Positions 1 to 7,415 of a stretch of 33,058 nucleotides of DNA are shown in pieces. This DNA comes from Rhizobiaceae bacterium. GTDB lineage: Bacteria; Pseudomonadota; Alphaproteobacteria; Rhizobiales; Rhizobiaceae. The stretch spans positions 1 through 33,058 of the forward strand of contig JAKISV010000003.1 of NCBI GenBank assembly GCA_021648425.1, given 5' to 3'. Under the pieces are notes generated by a model. That model was not told where the DNA came from and did no database searches. It saw only the letters and a list, made by a program, of their open reading frames with translations. The position numbers were made by a program, and so were the translations under genes. Every line of letters begins with the position of its first letter. Within the stretch, counting starts at the first letter, position 1.

Positions 1-481
1 CCTGGGCCTCTGCCTCTATGGCACCGAAGCCATGCATGGGATGCGCGCGGAAAAAGGCTATATCATTGTTGGTCAGGACACAGATGGCACCGTTACCCCC
101 TATGATGCGGGTGTAGGCTGGGCAATTGGCAAAAAGAAAACCGACTTCGTCGGGATACGTGGTCTGAAACGCCCCGATCTTGTTGCCGAAGGGCGACGCC
201 AGCTTGTCGGTCTTAAAACCAAAAACCCGCAAACCATACTGGAAGAAGGCGCGCAGATTGTCGATGACCCCAACCAGTCCATCCCGATGAAAATGATTGG
301 CTTTGTAACTTCATCCTACTGGTCGCAGACTTTAGGCCATTCAATCGCCCTGGCCATGATTGAAAACGGTCATAACCGCCTTGGTGAAGTCCTGTATATA
401 CCAATGGAAAACGAAACGCTTGAAGTGGAAATAACCGGCACGGTTTTCTATGATGCCAAAGGAGAGCGAATCAATGGCTGA
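1..481 (+). CDS. soxA: Sarcosine oxidase subunit alpha, C-terminal part (cut by window edge)
   Basis: This is the C-terminal end of the large subunit of heterotetrameric sarcosine oxidase, which demethylates sarcosine to glycine and passes the one-carbon unit to tetrahydrofolate. The open frame enters from the left edge (codons from base 2) and ends with TGA at 479-481. About 159 residues are visible and they resemble the aminomethyltransferase (GcvT-like) C-terminal domain: LYGTEAMHGMRAEKGYI, then DAGVGWAIGKKK and a GxxxGRRQLVGL-like stretch, closing with a beta-rich segment. The N-terminal FAD/NAD domains lie outside the window. Its stop overlaps the start of soxG by eight bases (474-481), the normal gene order at the end of a soxBDAG operon. 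The family call rests on recognised sequence pattern and on the soxG neighbour. Confidence 0.9.
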   Translation, partial: LGLCLYGTEAMHGMRAEKGYIIVGQDTDGTVTPYDAGVGWAIGKKKTDFVGIRGLKRPDLVAEGRRQLVGLKTKNPQTILEEGAQIVDDPNQSIPMKMIGFVTSSYWSQTLGHSIALAMIENGHNRLGEVLYIPMENETLEVEITGTVFYDAKGERING

Positions 482-1016
482 AACTCAAGCTATCCATCCA
501 CTGGCCGAGCAGCTTTTTGCCGGCAGTGGCGTATTGTTAAAACCACTGGCCCCACGCACCCGTATCGCTTTGCGCGCCAATAGTGATGAGATTAAAAAAA
601 TAGCCAAAATACTGGCTCTTCAGCTGCCAACAAAACCCAAATCATCTGCGACTAAAGGCAGCCGCACGGCGCTTTGGCTTGGACCCGATGAATGGTTGAT
701 TATCGATAAACCAAAATCGGAACTAAAGAACCTGCCTGCCGATTTGTCTGGAATCCTGTGCTCAGCCGTCGATATTTCCCACCGCAACACCGCCATCACC
801 ATAACCGGCAATGCTGCCACTAATGTAATCAGTGCCGGATGCCCGCAAAACCTGTCGCTCGAAGTTTTCCCGGTGGGGGCCTGTTCACGAACTATCCTGG
901 GTAAATCTGAAATTATCCTGTTTCGCACAGGCCAAACCGAGTTCCACATTGAGTGCTGGCGTTCGTTTTCCGATTATGTGTGGAAATATCTCGTTGATGC
1001 AGCCAAATCACTTTAG
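474..1016 (+). CDS. soxG: Sarcosine oxidase subunit gamma
   Basis: Small gamma subunit (180 residues) of heterotetrameric sarcosine oxidase. It has a GcvT-like fold and helps assemble the complex rather than carrying redox cofactors itself. Features seen are an N-terminal segment HPLAEQLFAGSGVLLKPLAPRTR, the block ALWLGPDEWLII and the C-terminal ECWRSFSDYVWKYL, all typical of SoxG. An ATG exists upstream at 450-458, but I choose 474 because GGAG at 461-464 lies about nine bases before it and because it overlaps the soxA stop, the usual coupling. The product is soluble and cytoplasmic. No terminator is evident after the stop; the next gene starts 52 bases on. Confidence 0.85.
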   Translation: MAETQAIHPLAEQLFAGSGVLLKPLAPRTRIALRANSDEIKKIAKILALQLPTKPKSSATKGSRTALWLGPDEWLIIDKPKSELKNLPADLSGILCSAVDISHRNTAITITGNAATNVISAGCPQNLSLEVFPVGACSRTILGKSEIILFRTGQTEFHIECWRSFSDYVWKYLVDAAKSL

Positions 1017-1068
1017 GTCGTCTATTACTATTTACACGTGATAACCCGCAGGGAGTAAGTCAAAGCCA

Positions 1069-2271
1069 GTGCCAAACCAAATTAAATCCCGACTGATACT
1101 AAATTTCCCCGGTTTTGAAGGCACCACGCCTTCTCAACAACTGGACCGGATGGCAGGCAATGGTGAAAAATTCGCAAAAGTCTGGAATGTCGAGTTTTCC
1201 CGCAAAGATGTGGTTGATGAACCTCAAAACAATCTGGCTGTTGCCAATTTTCAGACCAAAGGAAAAAACTGGCAGAGTGACACCCGCCTCATTCAATTTG
1301 CCTGGCATGATATTATCGCCAGATATGAAGGCCAGCCCTATCCCCAGAGCTTTTTCACCAACTTCCCTAAATATCGCAGTTTCTTTTTCGACGGAACAGT
1401 TTTTCGTTATTTTCGTACCCATTGGCGCTATGGTGTCTTCACCATATATCCGTTACTGCTGATAATTTTGTTCGCCATTTTCTAGTGGTTTGTTGCGAAA
1501 CTTGTTGTTGGCGCTCTGTTATGCACATCACTACTGGCTACCGTTGCGCTAACTCTGATTTTCGTGATGGTCTTAATCAAATGGCCCGGCGATATGATGT
1601 ATATGAATCTGTCAATCAACGATTGGGGTTTTGCCCGTGACCTTGCTAATGGCAACAATCCGGCCATAGAAAAACGCTATGAGGACTTTGCTGCCCGGTT
1701 AACAGAAGAAATCCAAAATTCCAACCACGATGAAATCATCATTGTTGGACATTCCTTTGGCACTATTTGGGCTGTTCAAGCCCTGGCCCGGGTACTTTCA
1801 GATAATCCTGACATTCTCAAAAACAACAATATTTCATTTTTATCCTTGGGTTCCAGCCTGTTAAAAATGAACCTCGTCCCGGCCGCAGAAAAAATGCGCG
1901 AGATGTCAAAAATCGTCATGTCACAAAAAAACCTGCTGTGGGATGAAACCCAGACCCACATCGATCTGATAGCCTTTCATGGTACCGACCCTGCACTCAC
2001 CCTCAACCTTAATCCGCCGCAAACAGAAATCCAAATACAAGAAGTGCGCTATTCACGCGTCATGGATAAACAGCGCTACCGCAAAATGCGCAAATCGTTT
2101 TATCGCTCACACCGCCAGTATATCATGTATCAGGATATCCGCTGCCACTTCGATTTTTTCCTGAAAAGCTTCGGGCCCATTCCTTTACGTGATTTGGCCC
2201 GCAAACCAGAAACCATGAATCGCATTGACAATGAGGGACGATTGCACGATGACCCTCAAGAGATAAAATAG
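1069..2271 (+). pseudogene. Alpha/beta-hydrolase-like membrane protein split by in-frame TAG
   Basis: A GTG start at 1069 opens a 138-codon frame that ends at TAG (1483-1485). The same frame then stays open, with no other stop, to TAG at 2269-2271, so without the first TAG the gene would encode about 400 residues. The first part begins with a beta-strand-like LILNFPGFEG and ends in a hydrophobic helix (YGVFTIYPLLLIILFAIF). Directly after the stop a second long hydrophobic stretch follows (KLVVGALLCTSLLATVAL...), and then a hydrolase core with nucleophile elbow VGHSFG (Ser about codon 229). The two halves look like one protein with a membrane hairpin, interrupted between its helices. If translated separately, the second part could start at GTG 1564. 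Function unknown; a lipid or ester hydrolase is a guess. The gene precedes a methyltransferase by 10 bases. It may be a true nonsense mutation or a sequencing error. Confidence 0.65.
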
Positions 2272-2281
2272 GAGAATAAAC

Positions 2282-2884
2282 GTGGATTTAGCACTTGGCG
2301 AACCGAGTACCTGGGGCAAGATTATCTGGTTTATCGGCCTTGTCGTCTGGTTGGCCATTCGCTATCGGCCAAACCGCACTTCACGCAAGAACAAAATCTC
2401 AAGCACGGCACGAAACCCGATTGAGACATTTTCCATGATTATCTCTTTCACCGGCCTTGGTATTATTCCACTCATCTGGATTTTCACCGGTGAAATTTCG
2501 AGTTTAAATCACGCGACAAACTGGCTGATGGTTGCTATCGGCGCAGCTTTGTTTTTGTGGTCTCTTTATCTTTTTCGCATTACCCACAAAGCACTGGGTG
2601 CCATGTGGTCGGTCAGCCTTGATCTTCGTGAAGACCATAAACTTGTAACCAGTGGTATTTATGAAAAAGTCCGCCACCCGATGTATTCGGCCTTTTGGCT
2701 GTGGGCAATTGCAGCGCCGTTTCTGCTTTCAAACTGGGTTGCCGGATTTTCGGGCATTATCGGATTTGGAACGCTTTATTTACTGCGCGTGCGCCGCGAA
2801 GAACGCATGATGGAAGACGAATTTGGCGAGCAATACCGCGATTATAGCAAGCGCACGAAACGTATCATTCCTTACATTTATTAA
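2282..2884 (+). CDS. Isoprenylcysteine carboxyl methyltransferase-family membrane protein
   Basis: A 200-residue polytopic membrane protein of the ICMT/PEMT phospholipid-methyltransferase superfamily. Four or five hydrophobic helices are visible (about residues 12-27, 50-69, 80-100, 135-168). The family signature is in the C-terminal half: LVTSGIYEKVRHPMY (RHP at 131-133), followed by RREERMMEDEFGEQYRDY (E174/E178), which in characterised members binds S-adenosylmethionine and the polar head of the substrate. The start is GTG at 2282 with AGGAG at 2270-2274. The substrate is unknown: bacteria usually lack prenylated proteins, so a lipid or small hydrophobic molecule is more likely. It lies 10 bases after the interrupted hydrolase gene and is probably cotranscribed with it. 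Confidence 0.8.
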   Translation: MDLALGEPSTWGKIIWFIGLVVWLAIRYRPNRTSRKNKISSTARNPIETFSMIISFTGLGIIPLIWIFTGEISSLNHATNWLMVAIGAALFLWSLYLFRITHKALGAMWSVSLDLREDHKLVTSGIYEKVRHPMYSAFWLWAIAAPFLLSNWVAGFSGIIGFGTLYLLRVRREERMMEDEFGEQYRDYSKRTKRIIPYIY

Positions 2885-3014
2885 GTGCACAGCTCTTGGA
2901 TTGCAGCATAATTGCAACAGTAGCGGGATAATACCTTCGCCACGCGCTAATTCAATTATTTTCCGACTTCAAACTGCATTGAATTTCGAATATTAACATT
3001 TTATCAACCATGCG

Positions 3015-3043
3015 TTGACCATCTTTCAAATTATTGATTCTTT
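3015..3043 (+). promoter_or_regulatory. Weak candidate promoter for the lipoprotein gene
   Basis: TTGACC at 3015-3020 is followed after 17 bases by TTCTTT (3038-3043), a good -35 with a poor -10, about 22 bases before the ATG at 3066. The rest of the 181-base gap after the methyltransferase gene is A/T-rich with no other feature I can support. Confidence 0.25.
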
Positions 3044-3065
3044 GTGACTACCAGGCAATATTTTC

Positions 3066-3773
3066 ATGCAAACACACCTACTGCCCGCCAGACTGATGAT
3101 GGCATTTTCACTGGTCGCTATTCTCACCCTTTCGGGATGCATCTCTTCCACAAAGACGGATGGCTCGATCAAAACCATCAGCACCAGCCAGCAGGCAAAA
3201 GGTAAAATTACCTCCCAAACTAAATCGGGCAGGCAGTTGGCTCCCTATGTTACCCAGACCGGGGAAGTTATCTTGCTGCGTGGCCTGGCCAATATCTTCT
3301 CTCGCGGCATGGACGTCATCGGCGACCGCTTGCAGGCAAAAGGCGTTGATGCCCGTGTTTATAATCACTCGGCCTGGGAAAGTTTAGCAATTGATATTGT
3401 CGAACGCGCGCGAAAGAAGCAGGTCTCCTACCCCATTATCATTATGGGCCATTCTCTTGGCGCAAACGCCGCCGTACAAATGGCAGCCTACCTTGGTGAG
3501 CGCGGTATTCCCGTGTCTTACGTTGTGGCCTTTGACCCCACTGTTACGACATATGCCGGTAAAAAAGTCAGAAGGGTGGTCAATTACTACCTTCCAAATG
3601 GCGAAAATATCGTGCGCCGTGGCAGGGGTTTTAAAGGCAAGCTCTCAAACATCAATGTATCCAACATCAACGGCATCAAACACACCACTGTTGAAAAAAC
3701 CCGCCGGTTGCAAAACCGCTCAATTAATACCGTGATGAAATTGGTGAAAAAGCGGCGAAAAAAACGAGGCTGA
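3066..3773 (+). CDS. Lipoprotein with alpha/beta-hydrolase fold (lipase/thioesterase-like)
   Basis: A 235-residue predicted lipoprotein. A type II signal peptide with hydrophobic core AFSLVAILT ends at the lipobox LSGC, putting lipidation at C25. After a Ser/Thr/Lys-rich linker comes a compact hydrolase domain with a possible complete triad: Ser130 in MGHSLGANA, Asp157 in VAFDPTV and His206 in NGIKHTT. The C-terminus is strongly basic (MKLVKKRRKKRG). Expected location is the periplasmic face of the inner or outer membrane. The natural substrate is unknown; esterase, lipase or thioesterase are possible. It is a single gene, 181 bases after the methyltransferase and converging on the DUF3095 gene with an 11-base gap and no convincing terminator. 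Confidence 0.75.
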   Translation: MQTHLLPARLMMAFSLVAILTLSGCISSTKTDGSIKTISTSQQAKGKITSQTKSGRQLAPYVTQTGEVILLRGLANIFSRGMDVIGDRLQAKGVDARVYNHSAWESLAIDIVERARKKQVSYPIIIMGHSLGANAAVQMAAYLGERGIPVSYVVAFDPTVTTYAGKKVRRVVNYYLPNGENIVRRGRGFKGKLSNINVSNINGIKHTTVEKTRRLQNRSINTVMKLVKKRRKKRG

Positions 3774-3784
3774 TCTGATTAAAT

Positions 3785-4945
3785 TCAGCTCAATCTCTTT
3801 GCCCGACGTTTATATTCTTTAGCCGCCAGAGCATAGCCACCGTCAGCACCATCGACCAGATGTAAATGTCTGGCTTTGGTCAAATCAAACAACATGCAGG
3901 TCATCAACGCGCTGGCCGAACGCCAGGTGCCAAATAACAGGCGGTTTTCGCGATATTCAGCCTCCAGCCATTTTTCAAGTGTTTCCGCCTGGTTGATTGA
4001 GACATCCAGAACCATCCGCAGCGCCCCGTCATATTTCCTGAAATCAGTGCTGCCGATCAGTTCATCACGGTAGCGCGAGCCGTCATAATCTCCAATTTTG
4101 ATTTTGAATTTTTCACACAGCCATTGCATTGATGATGTAAATAAGCCCCCGCAGTAGCGCATGATCCAATTGCCACGCTTTGCACCGGCCGCCACTTCAA
4201 CCGCCAAACCTCGCGGCGGGAAGCGAAATTTCAGTGATTTTTCTTTAACAGGCGTAAAACTGGAAAGCGGTTTTTTTAGCACTTTGGCAATTTCCCCCGC
4301 TATATCAACTTTGGCAGCCCCAGAAGGTTTAACAATAAGCGTCAGCATCACACCGTTAATGTTGCGCAACGGCTCCCAGCGGCACGACAAACCTTCAAGA
4401 TCAGGTAATTCGACATTGTCGCCACTCAGCTTGTATTTTTCATAATCAGGGTGATCAGATTTCATCCACTCATCCGCCAAAGCGGTGCCGGAACCGGCAA
4501 ACATTGCCAGGTGATTATCATCATTCAACTGGAATTTGCGCACGGCAATTTCACCACCAGCCGCTCGCAGTTCCCCAACTTCAATTGCAGATGCGCGCAG
4601 TTCCAGCCCGAACATCTGTCCGCAACCCGCCTGCAATTTTCGCAATTCTTTTTTTGCTTTACCGGCAATTGAAGCCGGTACCGCTATCAGCCCGCCATCG
4701 CCACCAAATGAAAACGGCACTTCAACCCCCTCACAAATATTCAGCACGCACATGATTGAGGCCGCCCCCACCATATTTACCTGCTTGTATTTGCCCGCTT
4801 CAATAGCAATGGTAGAACCCACCACATCACTGGTAAGAATAACCCAGTCATCAGGCAGAGCGCGATACTGATCCAGCTCCGCCACCCCGGAAAATTCATC
4901 AAAAGAAGTGAGATTGGAATAAAACTGTTCGTTCGGCACGGGCAA
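3785..4945 (-). CDS. DUF3095 family protein, nucleotide-cyclase-like motifs
   Basis: A 386-residue cytoplasmic protein that I recognise as DUF3095, a family without an assigned function. The N-terminal part carries TSDVVGSTIAIEAGKYK (D40, GST at 43-45) and PFSFGGDGGLIAVP (GGDG at 81-84). The spacing and shape resemble the two metal-binding acidic motifs of class III nucleotidyl cyclases (a D-x-x-G-S/F-T loop and a hairpin Gly-Asp). The rest has no motif I know. The start is TTG at 4943-4945; a GTG two codons further in is the alternative. No strong ribosome-binding site is visible for either. It stands alone between convergent and unrelated neighbours. The family call is fairly sure, whereas the cyclase likeness is my inference. 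Confidence 0.75.
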   Translation of the reverse strand: MPVPNEQFYSNLTSFDEFSGVAELDQYRALPDDWVILTSDVVGSTIAIEAGKYKQVNMVGAASIMCVLNICEGVEVPFSFGGDGGLIAVPASIAGKAKKELRKLQAGCGQMFGLELRASAIEVGELRAAGGEIAVRKFQLNDDNHLAMFAGSGTALADEWMKSDHPDYEKYKLSGDNVELPDLEGLSCRWEPLRNINGVMLTLIVKPSGAAKVDIAGEIAKVLKKPLSSFTPVKEKSLKFRFPPRGLAVEVAAGAKRGNWIMRYCGGLFTSSMQWLCEKFKIKIGDYDGSRYRDELIGSTDFRKYDGALRMVLDVSINQAETLEKWLEAEYRENRLLFGTWRSASALMTCMLFDLTKARHLHLVDGADGGYALAAKEYKRRAKRLS

Positions 4946-5050
4946 ATCCAGTTGGTTGCATCGATAACGACAAGATGAGTGAATTACGCAGCAGACACAA
5001 TAGCCCGCCCACGCGACAACACGTTATTGTCAATCATACAACAAAACTGA

Positions 5051-5173
5051 AAACCCCCACGCTCATTTAAACGACAGCCGATAGCGCCAGTAAACCCCAG
5101 CGCTCATTTAGGCGCAAGCCGATAGCGCCAGTAAACCCCAGCGCTCATTTAGGCGCCAGCCGATAGCGCCAGA
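5051..5173. repeat. Three tandem 41-bp repeats beside tRNA-Val
   Basis: Units lie at 5051-5091, 5092-5132 and 5133-5173, head to tail with no spacers. Units 2 and 3 differ at two positions; unit 1 differs from unit 2 at six. Each contains CGCTCATTTA, then a (G)GCGC-type segment and CCGATAGCGCCAG. In units 2 and 3, GGCGC and GCGCC can pair across about nine bases, and the outer CGCT can pair with AGCG in all three. The array starts five bases beyond the encoded CCA end of tRNA-Val, reading with the tRNA. The array is not CRISPR because there are no spacers. It may serve as transcript-end or processing structure, or be a simple slippage product. Confidence 0.85.
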
Positions 5174-5177
5174 AAAA

Positions 5178-5252
5178 TGGTGGGCGATACTGGGATTGAA
5201 CCAGTGACCCCTACAATGTCAATGTAGTGCTCTCCCGCTGAGCTAATCGCCC
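5178..5252 (-). tRNA. tRNA-Val (anticodon GAC)
   Basis: A complete cloverleaf reads on the minus strand: acceptor GGGCGAT paired with ATCGCCC, D arm GCTC/GAGC, anticodon arm CTACA-TTGACAT-TGTAG with anticodon GAC, variable loop GGGTC, T arm ACTGG-TTCAATC-CCAGT, discriminator A and an encoded CCA. The length is 75 nt. It is followed at once by five T residues and then by the 41-bp repeats. Upstream (5261-5276) is a perfect TGTCAT-4-ATGACA dyad. It lies downstream of galE on the same strand. Confidence 0.97.
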
Positions 5253-5359
5253 ACTTGTTATGTCATACAAATGACATTCCAAGTGCACCGCGATACACCA
5301 TGAAAACACCCTCGGCGTCAAGGCGGCCATTGTGAATTTTACTGGAATTGAGAGATCGT

Positions 5360-6355
5360 TCAGCCCTGCTTGCGCAGTTTCTCCAGTCGGTCTTCCCAGG
5401 CCAACGCAGTTTGGATAATAAGATCAAGATCATCGTATTTGGGCACCCACGAAAGTCGCTCAATCAGTCGCTCGGCGTTGGCTATCATTAACGCGATATC
5501 GCCTTCGCGCCGTGGCCCGAGCCGTACATCAAATTCACGGCCTGAAACTCTTTTAACGGCGTCAATTACCTCCAGCACCGAATATCCGGTGCCATAGCCG
5601 CAATTGGCCGTAAATTTCTTGCCACCATTGCGTAGAAAGTTCATTGCCACATAGTGCGCATTAACCAGATCAGACACATGAATAAAATCACGCACTCCGC
5701 TGCCATCGGGCGTATCATAATCGGTACCGTATACTTCCAGGTAATCGCGATGGCCAAGTGCCGCTTCGCAAGCCAACTTAATCAAATGAGTGGCACCGCG
5801 AGTGGAAAGCCCCACCCGGCCGGCCGGATCGCCGCCAGCCACATTGAAATAACGCAAAATAACATAACGCATATTGTGTGCATTCGCCACATCACGGATC
5901 ATCATTTCACTCATCAGTTTAGATGAGCCATAGGGCGACATTGGTGTTAAAACAGCATTCTCACGCACGGGTTCTGGTTTGTCCGGCGTACCATAAACAG
6001 CGGCGGTAGATGAAAAAATAAACTTGTCAACGCTGCAATTTACAGCCGCGCGCAGCAAGGTTCCAGTCCGGCCGGTATTGTTGTCATAATATTTGAGCGG
6101 GTTAACAATCGATTCTGGAACTACCACCGAACCGGCAAAATGAACTATCGTATCAATAGCGTTGCTGTTGAGCACATCTTCCACCAGCGGCTGGTCATTG
6201 ATATCGCCTTCAACAAATTTCACTCTTTCTGGCACCGCCCAACGAAAACCGGTCGTCAGATTGTCCAACACTACCACATCTTCGCCATGATCAAGCAGTT
6301 CCCAAACCATATGGCTGCCAATATATCCGGCTCCCCCGGTCACCAAAACGCTCAT
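5360..6355 (-). CDS. galE: UDP-glucose 4-epimerase
   Basis: GalE (331 residues) interconverts UDP-glucose and UDP-galactose, using tightly bound NAD+, and feeds cell-surface polysaccharide synthesis. The Rossmann glycine motif TGGAGYIGSH is at residues 6-15, and the extended-SDR active site shows SSTAAVYG (about 115-122) and YGSSK (Tyr142, Lys146). LRYFNVAGGDP and GVRDFIHVSDLV are also typical of the family. Length matches the family (about 330). It is divergent from galU, whose product makes the UDP-glucose substrate, across a 166-base region with an inverted repeat. In rhizobia the same enzyme is often called ExoB. The tRNA-Val gene follows 107 bases downstream. Confidence 0.95.
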   Translation of the reverse strand: MSVLVTGGAGYIGSHMVWELLDHGEDVVVLDNLTTGFRWAVPERVKFVEGDINDQPLVEDVLNSNAIDTIVHFAGSVVVPESIVNPLKYYDNNTGRTGTLLRAAVNCSVDKFIFSSTAAVYGTPDKPEPVRENAVLTPMSPYGSSKLMSEMMIRDVANAHNMRYVILRYFNVAGGDPAGRVGLSTRGATHLIKLACEAALGHRDYLEVYGTDYDTPDGSGVRDFIHVSDLVNAHYVAMNFLRNGGKKFTANCGYGTGYSVLEVIDAVKRVSGREFDVRLGPRREGDIALMIANAERLIERLSWVPKYDDLDLIIQTALAWEDRLEKLRKQG

Positions 6356-6416
6356 AATTTGTCACCAGTTAGTCTCAACATGCATTCTAACTATCATCAA
6401 AAACTTAGCATTAAAT

Positions 6417-6456
6417 AAACCGTTGAATGGCATTTTAAAAAAATGAACAACGGGTT
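6417..6456. promoter_or_regulatory. Inverted repeat between divergent galE and galU
   Basis: AAACCGTTG (6417-6425) faces CAACGGGTT (6448-6456), an imperfect dyad, and inside it CATTT (6431-6435) faces AAATG (6441-6445). It is placed midway between the two divergent genes, so an operator controlling both is possible. A TTGACT at 6458-6463 lies just beside it, but I see no well-spaced -10. There is no known motif match. Confidence 0.35.
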
Positions 6457-6521
6457 ATTGACTAGTTTTGTACATAAATCCGCGAAATAATGCCACCCTT
6501 TTGAAAGCAATCAGGTTTCCA

Positions 6522-7415
6522 ATGACATCCTTCAAGCCCGTTAGAAAAGCAGTATTCCCTGTTGCCGGTCTGGGTACACGGTTTTTGCCGGCCACCAAAT
6601 CCGTGCCCAAGGAAATGCTAACCATTGTCGATAAACCGGTAATTCAACATGCCGTTGATGAAGCTCGCGCTGCGGGAATTGAGCATTTTGTTTTTGTTAC
6701 AGGCCGCAATAAGGCGGTAATTGAGGACCACTTTGATATTCAGGTGGAATTGGAGCAGACATTAAGGGAGCGAAATAAAACCGATGCACTGGAGCTTCTC
6801 GCAGCCAGCCTGCCACCGGCCGGTCAAACCAGTTTTACCCGCCAACAATCGCCCCTGGGCCTGGGTCATGCCGTGTGGTGCGCACGCAATATTATCGGCA
6901 ATGAGCCGTTTGCGCTGTTATTACCCGACATGGTGATGCGGGACAAAAAGGGCTGCATGTCCTCTATGGTGGAATTATATAATAAAACCGGCGGCAACAT
7001 AATTGCCACCGAGGAAGTCGCCTGGGAAGAAACCCATAAATATGGCGTCGTTGAAACCGGTAAAGAGGTAGCCGGTGGTTTTGAAATCTCCGGCATGGTT
7101 GAAAAACCCCCTCAGGGCACAGCCCCTTCCAACCTGTTTATCAACGGGCGCTATATTCTTCAGCCTGAAATATTTGATATTCTAAGTGGTCATGAAACAG
7201 GCGCTGGCGGTGAAATTCAAATCACTGACGCGATGTTAAAACTGGCAAAGGAACAGCCTTTTTACGGCTTCCGCTTCACCGGACGCACCTTTGACTGCGG
7301 TTCCAAGGAAGGTTTCATCAAGGCCAATGTCGCCTTTGCCATGTGGCAAAGCGATCTGGCAGAAGATCTGCGCCCGGAACTGGAAGAACTGCTGAAGGAA
7401 AAGCCACCGTTTTAA
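6522..7415 (+). CDS. galU: UTP--glucose-1-phosphate uridylyltransferase
   Basis: GalU (297 residues) makes UDP-glucose from UTP and glucose-1-phosphate, the entry step to many polysaccharides, membrane glycolipids and osmoprotective glucans. The nucleotidyltransferase signature KAVFPVAGLGTRFLPATKS (about residues 9-27), VPKEMLTIVDKPVIQ, the metal-site region LLLPDMVM and the C-terminal GRTFDCGSKEGFIKANVAFA are all present. The frame extends upstream to 6468, but ATG 6522 gives the usual N-terminus (MTSFKPVRKAVFP). The ribosome-binding site is weak. Its TAA shares a TTAA (7412-7415) with the stop of the convergent outer-membrane protein gene. It is divergent from galE. Confidence 0.95.
   Translation: MTSFKPVRKAVFPVAGLGTRFLPATKSVPKEMLTIVDKPVIQHAVDEARAAGIEHFVFVTGRNKAVIEDHFDIQVELEQTLRERNKTDALELLAASLPPAGQTSFTRQQSPLGLGHAVWCARNIIGNEPFALLLPDMVMRDKKGCMSSMVELYNKTGGNIIATEEVAWEETHKYGVVETGKEVAGGFEISGMVEKPPQGTAPSNLFINGRYILQPEIFDILSGHETGAGGEIQITDAMLKLAKEQPFYGFRFTGRTFDCGSKEGFIKANVAFAMWQSDLAEDLRPELEELLKEKPPF

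Noticed and set aside
3774..3795. Intrinsic terminator between the lipoprotein and DUF3095 genes (GCTGA...TCAGC)
   Set aside because: The stem is only five base pairs with an 11-base loop and no T-run.
4245..4872. Plus-strand frames across the DUF3095 gene (for example 4536-4871)
   Set aside because: They are antisense shadows with Pro/Ser/Arg-rich composition and no supported start.
5051..5173. CRISPR array
   Set aside because: The units are contiguous with no spacers, number only three, and there are no cas genes.
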